Origin: Flavobacteriaceae bacterium
GTDB lineage: Bacteria > Bacteroidota > Bacteroidia > Flavobacteriales > Weeksellaceae
Assembly (NCBI GenBank): GCA_012522185.1
Contig: JAAYKY010000035.1
Location: forward strand, 22,697 to 86,696
Direction: 5' to 3'
Length of the DNA stretch: 64,000 bases
Shown in pieces: positions 43,566 to 52,909 of the stretch; position 1 is the first letter of the stretch; every line of letters starts with the position of its first letter. Below the pieces are notes generated by a model, which had not been told where the DNA came from, searched no databases, and saw nothing but the letters and a program-made list of their open reading frames with translations. The position numbers and the translations under genes are program-made.

Positions 43566-44306
43566 TTGAGAACAATTGCAGTTATACCGGCTCGTTATGC
43601 AGCGTCCCGTTTTCCAGGAAAACTCATGGCTTCATTGGGCGATGAAACCGTCATTTGGACAACCTATGAAAACACTTTAAAAACCGAACTTTTTGATGAC
43701 GTATTCGTTGTAACTGATTCGGAAATTATTTTTGATGAAATTTCGCGTAAAAGTGGAAAGGCCATCATGAGCAAAATGGAGCATCAGACCGGCAGTGATC
43801 GGATTGCCGAGGCGGTTGAAAACTTGGATTGTGACATTGTAGTCAATGTTCAGGGCGATGAACCTTTCGTCAACAAAGAAGCGCTTCAAAAGTTGGTCGA
43901 AGCCTATGAAAATGATTTGAATAAAGAGATTTCTCTTGCGACACTTGCCCAAGAAATTACCGATGATGAAGACATTCAAAACCCAAACAGTGTAAAGGTC
44001 AATTGGGACATTCATAATTTTGCACTTTATTTTTCCCGAAGCCCCATTCCCTATCCCCGGGAGACGGAATTCCGTGCGAAATACTATCAACACATTGGGA
44101 TTTATGCTTATCGGAAATCCGCTTTGCTGAATTTTACAAAATTGCCTATGTTGCAGAATGAAAAGGCAGAAAAGCTGGAACAATTGCGTTACCTGGAATA
44201 TGGTATGAAAATCAAAGTCTTGGAAACCAGCTTTATGGGGATTGGTATTGATACGCCCCAGGATTTGGAAAAGGCAAATGCTTATTTAAAACAACTAAAC
44301 AACTAA
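43566..44306 (+). CDS. kdsB: CMP-Kdo synthetase (KdsB type), TTG start
   Basis: KdsB activates Kdo (or 8-amino-Kdo) with CTP for LPS. The 246-residue chain begins [19 protein letters not shown], the expected family start, but the codon is TTG and no ATG precedes it in frame. Other motifs: [50 protein letters not shown] and [13 protein letters not shown]. The next gene is a KdnB-like dehydrogenase 3 bases downstream. That neighbour raises the chance that the substrate is 8-amino-Kdo, as in Shewanella. Confidence 0.95.
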   Translation: MRTIAVIPARYAASRFPGKLMASLGDETVIWTTYENTLKTELFDDVFVVTDSEIIFDEISRKSGKAIMSKMEHQTGSDRIAEAVENLDCDIVVNVQGDEPFVNKEALQKLVEAYENDLNKEISLATLAQEITDDEDIQNPNSVKVNWDIHNFALYFSRSPIPYPRETEFRAKYYQHIGIYAYRKSALLNFTKLPMLQNEKAEKLEQLRYLEYGMKIKVLETSFMGIGIDTPQDLEKANAYLKQLNN

Positions 44307-44309
44307 GTG

Positions 44310-45383
44310 ATGAGTTTCAAAAATTTCCCCATGGTTCCCCGGGTTTTATACGGACACGGGAGTTCGCAACAAATAGAAGAAATTGTGGAACCCCTTCGCA
44401 AAAATGGCTATCCTGTGATCTATTTTGCAGACCATTGTTTCAAGGGAAAGTCACTTGTGCAGAATATTCCTGCTAAGAAAAATGATAAAATTGTATTTAT
44501 CGACACCACAGAAGAACCCAAAACCTCAGATGTTGACAAAATCCGTGATGATTTAAAGTCCGAATTTGGAAAGGTTTCCGGGATCATCGGCTATGGAGGT
44601 GGAAGCGTATTAGATATAACCAAAGCGGTTTCGCTAATGATGACCAATGAAGGTTCGTCTGCGGATTATCAGGGATGGGACCTTATCCAAAATGAAGGGG
44701 TTTACCATGCCGGAATTCCTACCTTGAGTGGCACCGGAGCTGAAGTTTCCCGTACTTGTGTTTTGACAGGACCCGAAAGAAAACTAGGATTAAACTCAGA
44801 CTTCACCCCCTTTAATCAGGTCATACTGGATCCTTCGCTCACTTTGGACGCTCCCAAAGAGCAAGCTTTTTTCACCGGAATGGATTGTTATATTCACTGC
44901 ATCGAATCCTTGAATGGAACTTATCTCAATGCCTTCAGCAAATCTTATGGTGAAAAGGCGTTGGAATTATGTAAGAAAATTTATTTAGAAAAATCTGAAT
45001 GGGACGAAGAATCGCATGAGGATTTAATGATGGCTTCTTGGCATGGTGGCATGAGTATTGCTTATTCGCAAGTCGGAATTGCCCATGCGTTAAGCTATGG
45101 TTTGTCCTATGTTTTGGGGATTAAACACGGTGTCGGTAATTGTATTGCATTTGATAAAATCGAAGAATACTACCCGGAAGGCGTACGAGATTTCAAAAAA
45201 ATGGTCGAGAAATTTGAAGTCGAAATTCCTAAAAATATTTGTGTAAATTTAAGTGATGATGAAATGAACAAAATGGTAGAAGTAGCTCTTGAGCTACATC
45301 CATTGTGGGAAAATGCCTTAGGAAAAAATTGGAGAGAAAAAATAAATGAAAAAACAATTAGAGAATTGTATGAAAGAATGTAA
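44310..45383 (+). CDS. Iron-containing alcohol dehydrogenase, KdnB-like (3-deoxy-octulosonate 8-oxidase candidate)
   Basis: A 357-residue group III metal-dependent alcohol dehydrogenase. NAD-binding: GGGSVLDITKAV. Metal ligands by position: Asp192 and His196 (GMDCYIHCIES), His259 (VGIAHAL) and His273 (IKHGVGN). It starts 3 bases after the kdsB stop, and FPMVPRVLYGHGS resembles the start of KdnB proteins. KdnB oxidises Kdo at C8 before KdnA transaminates it to 8-amino-Kdo. No KdnA aminotransferase is in the window. Alternative: another alcohol dehydrogenase of the same family. Confidence 0.8.
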   Translation: MSFKNFPMVPRVLYGHGSSQQIEEIVEPLRKNGYPVIYFADHCFKGKSLVQNIPAKKNDKIVFIDTTEEPKTSDVDKIRDDLKSEFGKVSGIIGYGGGSVLDITKAVSLMMTNEGSSADYQGWDLIQNEGVYHAGIPTLSGTGAEVSRTCVLTGPERKLGLNSDFTPFNQVILDPSLTLDAPKEQAFFTGMDCYIHCIESLNGTYLNAFSKSYGEKALELCKKIYLEKSEWDEESHEDLMMASWHGGMSIAYSQVGIAHALSYGLSYVLGIKHGVGNCIAFDKIEEYYPEGVRDFKKMVEKFEVEIPKNICVNLSDDEMNKMVEVALELHPLWENALGKNWREKINEKTIRELYERM

Positions 45384-46071
45384 TAAAATATCTGGATTCA
45401 AGAAGTTTAATTTCCGTTTGTTGTTATGGATCCCTTTGCTTTTTATTTCAAATTTTTCAAATGCTCAAACAGCTGAGCTGATCATTCACAATCACCTAGA
45501 AAGTTCGGGTGGAACTGAAAACTGGCGCAAGCTCAACAGCATCATCTTAAAAGGCGATGCTATTTTGGGACTGGATCAAACCTTTCCGATGACTGTTTAT
45601 CATCGTCGTCCGTACGAGAAAAAAGTAGTTTTCACGGTCGAAGGAAAAGAAATGTTGAACGAAGGTTATGACGGAAAAAACGGTTGGACTTACAATGAGA
45701 TTTCCGGTAAAAATGAAATTCTTTCAGGCTATCAACCTGATTCTTTTGATTCCGACATTATGGACTATCAACGAAAAGGATTCACAGCTGTTTATACCGG
45801 AAAATCAACTTCTGATGGTCAGGAATGTTATAAAGTCGAGCTGACCAAAAACGTAAACAGAGTTACTTATTGCTTTTCAACTCGAAATTATGCTTTGCTT
45901 TGGGAAGAAAACCAGGAGGAAAAAATGTTTTATTACGACTATAAAAAGTTTGAAGGACTTGAATTTGCAACCCGAATTGTAGGACAACCCAAAGATGGCG
46001 GCGAATATGTAATTCAATTTTCCAGCATTCAGATCAATCCTCGAATCGATGATAAAGTTTTTAAGTTTTGA
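45370..46071 (+). CDS. LolA-like outer-membrane lipoprotein-sorting protein
   Basis: A 233-residue secreted protein. From ATG 45370 a signal peptide runs to about residue 33 (ending FSNAQ); an ATG 8 codons earlier is also in frame. The mature part resembles LolA/LolB-type folds that carry lipids or lipoproteins: AELIIHNHLESSGGTENWRKLNSI, VFTVEGKEMLNEGYDGKNGWTYN and GLEFATRIV. It overlaps the preceding gene by 14 bases, so it belongs to the kdsB operon. True LolA or a related uncharacterised periplasmic protein is equally possible. Confidence 0.75.
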   Translation: MKECNKISGFKKFNFRLLLWIPLLFISNFSNAQTAELIIHNHLESSGGTENWRKLNSIILKGDAILGLDQTFPMTVYHRRPYEKKVVFTVEGKEMLNEGYDGKNGWTYNEISGKNEILSGYQPDSFDSDIMDYQRKGFTAVYTGKSTSDGQECYKVELTKNVNRVTYCFSTRNYALLWEENQEEKMFYYDYKKFEGLEFATRIVGQPKDGGEYVIQFSSIQINPRIDDKVFKF

Positions 46072-46176
46072 GTTGTGTATTGTGCGTTTTGAGTTTTTTT
46101 TATATTCCATCCTCTTTCTATCTGCTGAAAGTTCGTACCAGCTAAGTCATAACACTAAACACCTAATTCACAACTC
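46072..46176. repeat. Degenerate inverted repeat between convergent genes
   Basis: GAGTTGTG (46070-46077) is the exact reverse complement of CACAACTC (46169-46176), set in TTTTGAGT-rich sequence on the left and AACAC-rich sequence on the right. It parallels the hemF/kdsA gap. Confidence 0.5.
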
Positions 46177-47541
46177 TTAACGTCTCATTCCTATTTCGAT
46201 TCCTTTGATTCTTCGGTAAAGTTCCGTTGCATAATTATCGGTCATCCCTGATACAAAGTCCAGCACGCCCATCATTTTTTGGTAATCGGATCCGTCCTCG
46301 TACAGAAATTGAGAAGGAATCAGTTTTACCGCTTTTTCTTCCCAGTTGCTACGGTTTGTTTTAAGAATCGGCTCCGCAAAATGCGAAAGCAATTCGTACA
46401 TCACATTATAACCCGCATTTTCAATTTCCACTACCGAATGGTGATTGTAAATAAATTCGATCGAAAAGTCTTCAATTTCCTTCAATACAATTGCTGAATT
46501 CCTGTTACTCTCTTTTACACAATCCAGCAGAGGTTTGCTTAGGTTTCCGTTTAAAACGTCCTCGAAATTTTCTTTGAACGCTTTGGAAGTTGCTTGAATC
46601 AATTGCCCGATGGATTTAGCTCTCAGATAAGAGATTTTCTCATTTTTATCAGAAATTTCTCTCATTCGAAGTTTCACTTTGTCAATTCCTTTGGGGTCGA
46701 AAGAAGCGATGAGTTCTTCCAATAAATTTCTACATTTATCATGGTCGATGATCCCAAGTCGATGGGAATCTTCGAGATCGATGATATTGTAGCAAATGTC
46801 ATCAGCTGCTTCTACAAGCCAGACAAAAGGATGTCTTTTGTACACAATGGGACTTTCAGTTTCTTTGATCATCTCCGTTTCTTCGGTCAGTTTTTTAAAG
46901 TTTTCTATTTCGGCCTGAAAAAATCCGAATTTCTTTCGATGAAGTATTTTTTTGTCTTTTGCGATGGATTCGCAAGGATATTTAGCGATGGATGCCATTG
47001 TGGCAAAGGTAAGCCCAAATGAGGCTTCAGATTTCCCGGTTTGCTTTTGGGTTAAAATTCGGATTGCGTTTGCATTTCCTTCGAAATGAATAAAATCCGT
47101 CCATTCCTTTTCAGAAAATCTATTTTTGAGAAGGGATTCATTTCGCTCGAAATACGAAGCGATGGCGTCCTCACCCGAATGCCCAAAAGCAGGATTTCCG
47201 ATGTCATGGCAAAGACAAGCTGAGGAAATTACATCGTATAAACTATGCTGATAAAATTGTTTGGATTCTTCATTTAGTTGATTATTGAAATTTTCGACAA
47301 TGAATTCCCCAGCGAGATTTCCCAGTGATCGTCCCACAGATGAAACTTCCAAGGAATGAGTCAATCGATTGTGTACAAAAACACTTCCCGGCAACGGAAA
47401 GACCTGTGTTTTGTTTTGTAATCTTCGGAATGCAGACGAAAAAATAATACGGTCAAAATCACGTTGGTATTCGCTTCGGGCATCTTCTGTATGGTTTATG
47501 CCCAATCTTTTTGGCGAATAAATCAAATTCAAATCCATCAT
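46177..47541 (-). CDS. dgt: Deoxyguanosinetriphosphate triphosphohydrolase (dGTPase)
   Basis: Dgt hydrolyses dGTP to deoxyguanosine and triphosphate. The 454-residue chain has the HD signature with His62 (NRLTHSLEV), His112 and Asp113 (CHDIGNPAFGHSGE), a later Asp in VEAADDICYNI, and the N-terminal RDFDRIIFSSAFRRLQNKTQV typical of dGTPases. Two ATG codons lie at the start; the outer is used. TATCTTTG on the minus strand (47553-47546) lies 5 bases upstream and would give a leaderless transcript. A second HD protein of another branch is at 7692-8915. Confidence 0.95.
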   Translation of the reverse strand: MMDLNLIYSPKRLGINHTEDARSEYQRDFDRIIFSSAFRRLQNKTQVFPLPGSVFVHNRLTHSLEVSSVGRSLGNLAGEFIVENFNNQLNEESKQFYQHSLYDVISSACLCHDIGNPAFGHSGEDAIASYFERNESLLKNRFSEKEWTDFIHFEGNANAIRILTQKQTGKSEASFGLTFATMASIAKYPCESIAKDKKILHRKKFGFFQAEIENFKKLTEETEMIKETESPIVYKRHPFVWLVEAADDICYNIIDLEDSHRLGIIDHDKCRNLLEELIASFDPKGIDKVKLRMREISDKNEKISYLRAKSIGQLIQATSKAFKENFEDVLNGNLSKPLLDCVKESNRNSAIVLKEIEDFSIEFIYNHHSVVEIENAGYNVMYELLSHFAEPILKTNRSNWEEKAVKLIPSQFLYEDGSDYQKMMGVLDFVSGMTDNYATELYRRIKGIEIGMRR

Positions 47542-47605
47542 ATGACAAAGATAAGTTTTTGGATTGATGAATCTTGAAATTCGAAGTTTGACTATTCAAT
47601 AATTT

Positions 47606-48397
47606 CTACCAACTTCCGGTAGCTCCACCTCCACCGAAGCTTCCGCCACCAAATCCACCGAAACCGCCGCCACCGAAACTTCCGCCGCCACCCCATGAGG
47701 AACCTCCGCCCCAAGTTCTCGTTCCACCGCTGGTAAAAATCACATCGCCCCAGTTAAATCCACGTCGCGAGCGGCTTCCTCCTCCACCACCGCCTTTGCT
47801 TGCGATGATAATGAAAACTACGATGATAAATAAAAAAACAAAGAAAACAACCCAGCCTTCGCCGTCGTTTGAACTTCGTGGTTTGGCTTGGTATTGCCCG
47901 GCCAATTGTTTCTGAATGGCATCGATTCCTTTGTCCAATCCGGTATAATAATCACCGTTTTTAAAAGAAGGAATCATTTCCCGATCGATGATAAGCTGCT
48001 CTATGGAGGGCGGCATTTTGGCCTGAATCCCGTATCCGCCTCGTATGGTTACTTTTCGGTCTTCATCGCTTACTACGATTACTACTCCGTTGTGAGTATC
48101 TTTTTGACCTACTCCCCATTTCTCCCCAATTTCACTTCCAAGTAATCCAATCGGGTAACCTTCCAAATTTTTAAAAGTAAGAATTAAAATCTGAACCGAA
48201 GTGGAGTCATTGTAAGCTATGAGTTTACTTTCCAACTGATTACGCTCAACTACTGATAAGATATTCCCAAAATCATGAACGAGTTTATCTTCGTATTTGA
48301 AATTATCTTTGGTGACCTCATAGGGTGATTGTGCCAAGAGAACTCCGGCCAGAAGCGCAAAAAACACTATGAATCCTCTAACCCCAACTAATCTCAT
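47606..48397 (-). CDS. TPM domain protein with glycine-rich tail (YgcG family)
   Basis: A 263-residue protein. Signal peptide at the chosen ATG 48397 (MRLVGVRGFIVFFALLAGVLLAQ), the TPM domain (about 35-155: LVHDFGNILS, VQILILTFKNLEGYP, GVVIVVSDEDRKVTIRGGYG), a membrane segment (about 185-205), and a tail of Gly/Ser repeats ending GGATGSW. YgcG family members are linked with LemA. It overlaps the upstream TPM gene by 20 bases. A role in membrane-protein quality control is suggested in relatives; not proved here. Confidence 0.9.
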   Translation of the reverse strand: MRLVGVRGFIVFFALLAGVLLAQSPYEVTKDNFKYEDKLVHDFGNILSVVERNQLESKLIAYNDSTSVQILILTFKNLEGYPIGLLGSEIGEKWGVGQKDTHNGVVIVVSDEDRKVTIRGGYGIQAKMPPSIEQLIIDREMIPSFKNGDYYTGLDKGIDAIQKQLAGQYQAKPRSSNDGEGWVVFFVFLFIIVVFIIIASKGGGGGGSRSRRGFNWGDVIFTSGGTRTWGGGSSWGGGGSFGGGGFGGFGGGSFGGGGATGSW

Positions 48398-48809
48398 CCG
48401 GCAATTCATTTTTATCATCATCCTTGTATGGAAAGTATTTTTGCAGGGCTGTTCCTGCCATTTCGATTCCTTTAATCAGTCCTTTGACGTAATTTTCTTT
48501 TTTAAATTTTTTGATTACGGCTTCTTTTATTTCTTCCCAGAAATCATCGGGCACGACTGCTGTAATACCGATATCGCCAATGACTGTGAAATTATGGTCT
48601 TTAGGCGAGACGTGAAACAAGACTCCATTTCGGTCTCGGGTTTGATCCATTTTCAGTGCCATGAAAACTTCGGCTGCGATGTCGAGATGGTTTCCATTTG
48701 GTTCTGCATCGATATGCACTCGAATTTCACCACTGGTATTTTGTTCAGCCAGTTGGATGGCCTGGATGATTTTCTTTTCTTGTTTTTTACTTAATGAAAA
48801 ATCTTTCAA
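48378..48809 (-). CDS. Small TPM domain protein
   Basis: A 143-residue soluble TPM domain protein: SGEIRVHIDAEP, NGVLFHVSPKDHNFTVIGD and GITAVVPDDFWEEI. It has no signal peptide or membrane segment. It is the middle gene of the run LemA - this gene - YgcG-like, separated from LemA by 5 bases and overlapping the next gene by 20 bases. TPM domains are of the PspC/Rv-like TLP18.3 type with possible phosphatase activity in chloroplasts; in bacteria the role is unclear. Confidence 0.9.
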   Translation of the reverse strand: MKDFSLSKKQEKKIIQAIQLAEQNTSGEIRVHIDAEPNGNHLDIAAEVFMALKMDQTRDRNGVLFHVSPKDHNFTVIGDIGITAVVPDDFWEEIKEAVIKKFKKENYVKGLIKGIEMAGTALQKYFPYKDDDKNELPDEISWG

Positions 48810-48814
48810 TTTTT

Positions 48815-49417
48815 TTAATTTGAGAAGTCAATGGTCGGCGCTACATTGGCACCTTCACTTGATTTGAAGTAGCCTTTTTCATCAAATCCTCCAAAATTTG
48901 CAATCATATTATTTGGAATTTTTTGAATGAAATTATTATAAAGTTCTGCCGCTTCATTGAATTTTCTTTGTTCAAACCTTACTTCGTCTGCGATGCTTTC
49001 GAGGCTGGTTTGCAAGGAAAGGAAATTTTGATTGGACTTTAAATCTGGATATCGTTCTACCACGACCATTAGTCGGTTCAATGCACTTCCCAATCCGTCT
49101 TGTGCTTGTTGAAACTGGGCAATGTTTTCTGGTGTAAGGTTGGTGGGGTCAATGGTAGTTTGTGTTGCTTTTGATCTTGCTTCAATTACTTGTGTTAAAG
49201 TTTCTTGCTCGAAATCCCGCGCTCCTCTCACAGTTGCGACCAGTTGATCAGTCAAATCAAATCGCTTTTGGTAAGCGGTTTCTACATTTCCCCATTGTGC
49301 CTTCACGGCATTATTTTTTGGTATGATTCCGTTGTAAATCCCTACTCCCCAGAGAACAAAGATTACAATTAGAGCCAATAACCCCAGAATCCCCCCGATT
49401 AAACATCCTTTTTTCAT
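48815..49417 (-). CDS. lemA: LemA family protein
   Basis: A 200-residue protein with an N-terminal membrane helix (about 6-27, ILGLLALIVIFVLWGVGIY) and a helical body with the family stretch KNNAVKAQWGNVETAYQKRFDLTDQLVATVRG and LMVVVERYPDLKSNQNFLSLQ. LemA proteins are expected to face the periplasm; their biochemical role is unknown. First gene of the LemA-TPM-TPM operon. Confidence 0.94.
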   Translation of the reverse strand: MKKGCLIGGILGLLALIVIFVLWGVGIYNGIIPKNNAVKAQWGNVETAYQKRFDLTDQLVATVRGARDFEQETLTQVIEARSKATQTTIDPTNLTPENIAQFQQAQDGLGSALNRLMVVVERYPDLKSNQNFLSLQTSLESIADEVRFEQRKFNEAAELYNNFIQKIPNNMIANFGGFDEKGYFKSSEGANVAPTIDFSN

Positions 49418-49525
49418 ATTGTTGTAGTTTATTATTGCTAATGGTTAGGTGCCTTAAAAAGGCCTTTCAATTTCTTGTAAATGTAATTATTTTTTGTTTT
49501 TATTTTCTGATTTGGGAGGATTTTA

Positions 49526-50002
49526 TCAGGAAGTTACTAATAAAGATTTCACCCAACTTTCTTCCAATGGAAGTTCCCAACCTTCTTCGAATTCGTTTAG
49601 CTTGGTAATTCCATTGTGGAAAACACTTGCATGTTCAGGAATTTCATTGTTTTTGACTTTTTGTTTGAATTCATTGAGAGGCAAAGTAATGATTTCATCA
49701 TCGATTTTATAAGAAACAAGCATTCGGTTGAGCAATCCAAATTTATATTTTTCTTCGAGTGCTTTGATGATTCGCGTCATACTGTCGATGGAACAACCGG
49801 AAGCCGGCTCTATATTTTCGTCCACTGCCAGTACGATAAATCGGTCGTAAGGAATGGCATAAGCTGCTGTAAGTTTGGCTCCGTGTGCATTCCATTCCTG
49901 CATAAAGGCATCGAGTGTGGATTCGATTTCGGTGATTTCATCGGAGTTAAAATTTCTTGTGGATTGAAAAATCCATATTTTGGAGTTTTGTGATAAATTC
50001 AT
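49526..50002 (-). CDS. Conserved protein of unknown function
   Basis: A 158-residue soluble protein with the conserved-looking blocks KIWIFQSTRNFN, MQEWNAHGAKL, YDRFIVLAVDEN and ASGCSIDSMTRI. It resembles a Bacteroidota family that I recall being labelled ABC transporter ATPase in databases; there are no Walker motifs, so that label is unsupported. A TAAATTTG element lies upstream at 50030-50023. Function unknown. Confidence 0.82.
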   Translation of the reverse strand: MNLSQNSKIWIFQSTRNFNSDEITEIESTLDAFMQEWNAHGAKLTAAYAIPYDRFIVLAVDENIEPASGCSIDSMTRIIKALEEKYKFGLLNRMLVSYKIDDEIITLPLNEFKQKVKNNEIPEHASVFHNGITKLNEFEEGWELPLEESWVKSLLVTS

Positions 50003-50022
50003 GATATAAAATTATATAGGTT

Positions 50023-50030
50023 CAAATTTA
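50023..50030 (-). promoter_or_regulatory. Candidate -7 element for the unknown 158-residue protein
   Basis: The minus strand reads TAAATTTG 20 bases before the ATG. No -33 TTG at 19-21 bases. Confidence 0.3.
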
Positions 50031-50160
50031 CGAAGATTTCCCTAAAAAGCTTGTCCAATGATTTAGAAAGTCCTAATGTTTTACTTATAAATGTTTCTCG
50101 AAAAAGATATTTTTTAAGCTAGTCAATTTGTTTTATAAAATTCACTTCCAAGAAATTATC

Positions 50161-50193
50161 CACAAAAAAACCGCCTCAATCATGAGACGGTTT
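50161..50193 (-). terminator. Terminator of the T9SS metalloprotease gene
   Basis: AAACCGCCTCA pairs with TGAGACGGTTT (one mismatch) over a 4-nt loop, with a seven-T tail on the minus strand. Confidence 0.9.
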
Positions 50194-50217
50194 ATTGATT
50201 TTTGTTCTATTAATAGA

Positions 50218-52851
50218 TTATTTTACAATCAGTTTTTGGTTCAATGTTTCTTGTCCAGCTTTCACCAATACTACATATACCCCTGCCGGAAGGTTTACAT
50301 TGTATTTTTGGTTGAGCTTTCCACCTGCGTGGTTAAAGGATGATTTGTGTACCATCTGACCGGCTGCATTGTAAATCATGGTGATTACTTCTCCTCCTTT
50401 TAGGTTTTTGGCATCGATGTAGAATTCACCATTGCTTGGGTTTGGATACAAGGCAATTGCGTTGTGCTGGCTCAAATCTTTCACTCCTAGATTTTCCAAT
50501 TCCCTGTTACATATTTCAATCGAATAGGAATTGATGGTTCCAGTTGCTCCGGGTCGGTTGTCGGATGCGAATAGATTCCATTGACCAGTTGCATTATGGC
50601 CTTTGAAAACAGCCAGTGTTTCATTGGGGTTGAACTCCCCCGCAACTGGTGAATTAGCACATGAAATATTTCCTGCTCCATCTTCAAAGCTTGCATTGAT
50701 TCCTGATCTTCCACTACATGTACGATTCCAAACCAATGCTCTTGTACCGTATGGGCTTTCCAACCCAATGTTTAGGTGACTAACGTTGGTATGAGAAACA
50801 TCGAGGCTTACTTTAAAGCGAGTGATTGCACCGGTATTATCCACATCCAATGGAACTAAGATTTCGGGTGATGTAATTTCTGATCCACCCGGACCGTCGT
50901 TGATTGGGATAGCCGGACCGGAATAAGTATAAGTGTAACATACTTCTCCCCCTACTGCATAATCAATAACAAAACTTGGGCTTACTGCATAATAAACATT
51001 GTCCACTGCTTCTACAAGGATATACGCATTATCAGACTGAGAGTTTGCTGGAATGGTCACGGATTCGCTTCCATCGTTTGGTGTATTTGCTGCAATAACT
51101 TCGAAACTACTTCCTCCATCTGTTGACAATTTGATATTGACATGAGTGGTATTGATAGGAGAAGCATCGGTTCCTGCTACATTCCAAGTTACCAATAAGG
51201 CATCACCAGAGCTAGCTGAATAAGCTTCTTCCGGAGCTGTCACCACAAAGGGCCCCGCTGCTGCTGTAACCGTTACTTTCGCATCGTCTCGTACGGATTG
51301 AGGCTGAGTAGCATGATTATTTCTTGTTGTCAAAGAGAAGTTATGCGCTCTTGAAATACTTGAAACAGATTCCCAAGTTGTAGAAAGCACACCTCCTAAA
51401 ACGGATGGGAATTCTGGAAAATATCTCACAGGATCTGCCACTGGCTTCAATGATTTGAAGTTCGGTCCCGTTGGTTTAGTTGGGTAAGCTCTCGAGTTAT
51501 TTCCGTATTGAGCGGCAGAAGCCATGTCAACTTGTTCCCAATTATGGGTATATCCTTCACTTTCTGGCCCTGTCACATCTCCTGTCAAAACAAAAGGAGT
51601 GGAATGAGGGATTGTATAATCATTCCCAGCATTTACTACCGGCGGATCTAGAGGCATAGGAGTTGAAATCCCGCAACTAGGTACTTGATTCAGTCGGTTT
51701 TTGATTTGTTCGATACTTGCCGAATGGTAGTAATCATAGGAATTGGCCTGAACATCCAGATTACCTGTAATTCCTGTATAGGCCATAATGGTGTTTCCAC
51801 TACCTACTTCAACCGGTCGTCCAATTTGAGCCCCATAAAATGTATAAGTATGTCCGGCTCCTAACTGGTGTCCCATTTCGTGGGCTACGTAATCGATGTC
51901 AAATGCTGCTCCTTCGGGTATATTATGAGCTGTCCATCCTCCAGCTCTCATACTTCCACAGATTCCGTTTAAATAAGCGGCTCCATTTGCCGGTTCTCTG
52001 TCCACCAAATGCCCTAAATCGAAACTACTTAATGGAACAATTCCCGAAATTACAGAGTTTGCTTGATCGGGCCCTGCTACTGTGTAAGGGTCGGTTGATG
52101 GGTTTGTGAATATCAGACTTTCTACCTCATCAATTAAATCAAAATGAATGGAAAAATCTTTTTCAAATACACCATTTAATCTTGTCATGGTATCATTAAA
52201 TGCCGCTAATACATCGGCAACCGTTCCTCCATGGTATTGTCCATATTCACCTGTACATGACAAAGCCAGCCGGAAGGTTCTGAAGTTTCCCGCCATGGGA
52301 GCTCTTGAATAATCGAGTTCTCCTAAGTCAATGTCCAAATCATTTTCGAAAACATTGCACTCAAAATGTTCATTGTGCTTTCGGTGTTTGGTTGAATTAT
52401 AAACAATATATACGTCATTATTTTCGGTATAGGGTTCGATGAAAACAGTTGCTTTATCGCTCATCACCATCGATGATAGTCCTTTGGGTGAAATACTAAA
52501 ACGAAGAATGGCTGTGGGGTTATCCATCCCTTTCCCTACATACGCACGGATATTCGGATACTTTTCTTGCAATCCCGGTGCAAAGTTAGAAGCTTCCCAA
52601 ACTTCAAAACTTTCTAATTTCCCTTCTGCATTGGGCATTTGGACTAAAACACCCGAGTGAGAAGTAAATCGATCGGGAGCGTTTACCAATGCCCCTCTGA
52701 TTTGGTCAATATTTAGCGAATAAAGTCCTGCAGATTCTATCTGCACTTTTGAACTTTTCACTTCCTGCTTTTTAAGACTTGCTTTGTTCCATTGTGCAAA
52801 TAAAGACATGGGTACAAAACAAATCAAAGTCAATAAAAGTTTGAATTTCAT
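50218..52851 (-). CDS. Secreted zinc metalloprotease of the metzincin (reprolysin-like) type with P domain and T9SS sorting domain
   Basis: An 877-residue secreted protease. Signal peptide 1-20 (ending SLFAQ), a propeptide-like region to about 185, and a catalytic domain with HEMGHQLGAGH at 324-334, the metzincin HExxHxxGxxH motif, then the Met-turn candidate SGNTIMAYTG. After about 400 come beta-rich domains, then a proprotein-convertase P-like domain (about 645-790: PINDGPGGSEITSP, SHLNIGLESPYGTRALVWNRTC). The last about 80 residues (IALYPNPSNGEFYID to NQKLIVK) are a type A T9SS sorting domain. This is a family of surface proteases of Bacteroidota; substrate unknown. Confidence 0.93.
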   Translation of the reverse strand: MKFKLLLTLICFVPMSLFAQWNKASLKKQEVKSSKVQIESAGLYSLNIDQIRGALVNAPDRFTSHSGVLVQMPNAEGKLESFEVWEASNFAPGLQEKYPNIRAYVGKGMDNPTAILRFSISPKGLSSMVMSDKATVFIEPYTENNDVYIVYNSTKHRKHNEHFECNVFENDLDIDLGELDYSRAPMAGNFRTFRLALSCTGEYGQYHGGTVADVLAAFNDTMTRLNGVFEKDFSIHFDLIDEVESLIFTNPSTDPYTVAGPDQANSVISGIVPLSSFDLGHLVDREPANGAAYLNGICGSMRAGGWTAHNIPEGAAFDIDYVAHEMGHQLGAGHTYTFYGAQIGRPVEVGSGNTIMAYTGITGNLDVQANSYDYYHSASIEQIKNRLNQVPSCGISTPMPLDPPVVNAGNDYTIPHSTPFVLTGDVTGPESEGYTHNWEQVDMASAAQYGNNSRAYPTKPTGPNFKSLKPVADPVRYFPEFPSVLGGVLSTTWESVSSISRAHNFSLTTRNNHATQPQSVRDDAKVTVTAAAGPFVVTAPEEAYSASSGDALLVTWNVAGTDASPINTTHVNIKLSTDGGSSFEVIAANTPNDGSESVTIPANSQSDNAYILVEAVDNVYYAVSPSFVIDYAVGGEVCYTYTYSGPAIPINDGPGGSEITSPEILVPLDVDNTGAITRFKVSLDVSHTNVSHLNIGLESPYGTRALVWNRTCSGRSGINASFEDGAGNISCANSPVAGEFNPNETLAVFKGHNATGQWNLFASDNRPGATGTINSYSIEICNRELENLGVKDLSQHNAIALYPNPSNGEFYIDAKNLKGGEVITMIYNAAGQMVHKSSFNHAGGKLNQKYNVNLPAGVYVVLVKAGQETLNQKLIVK

Positions 52852-52909
52852 TTGTTATTAATTAAGATTAATTTAAATTTAAACTAAATTAAACATTTAA
52901 AATTTAGAA

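Noticed and set aside
48369..48794. 141-codon plus-strand frame opposite the small TPM gene
   Set aside because: The TPM protein on the minus strand has clear family motifs; the plus frame is Phe-rich with none.
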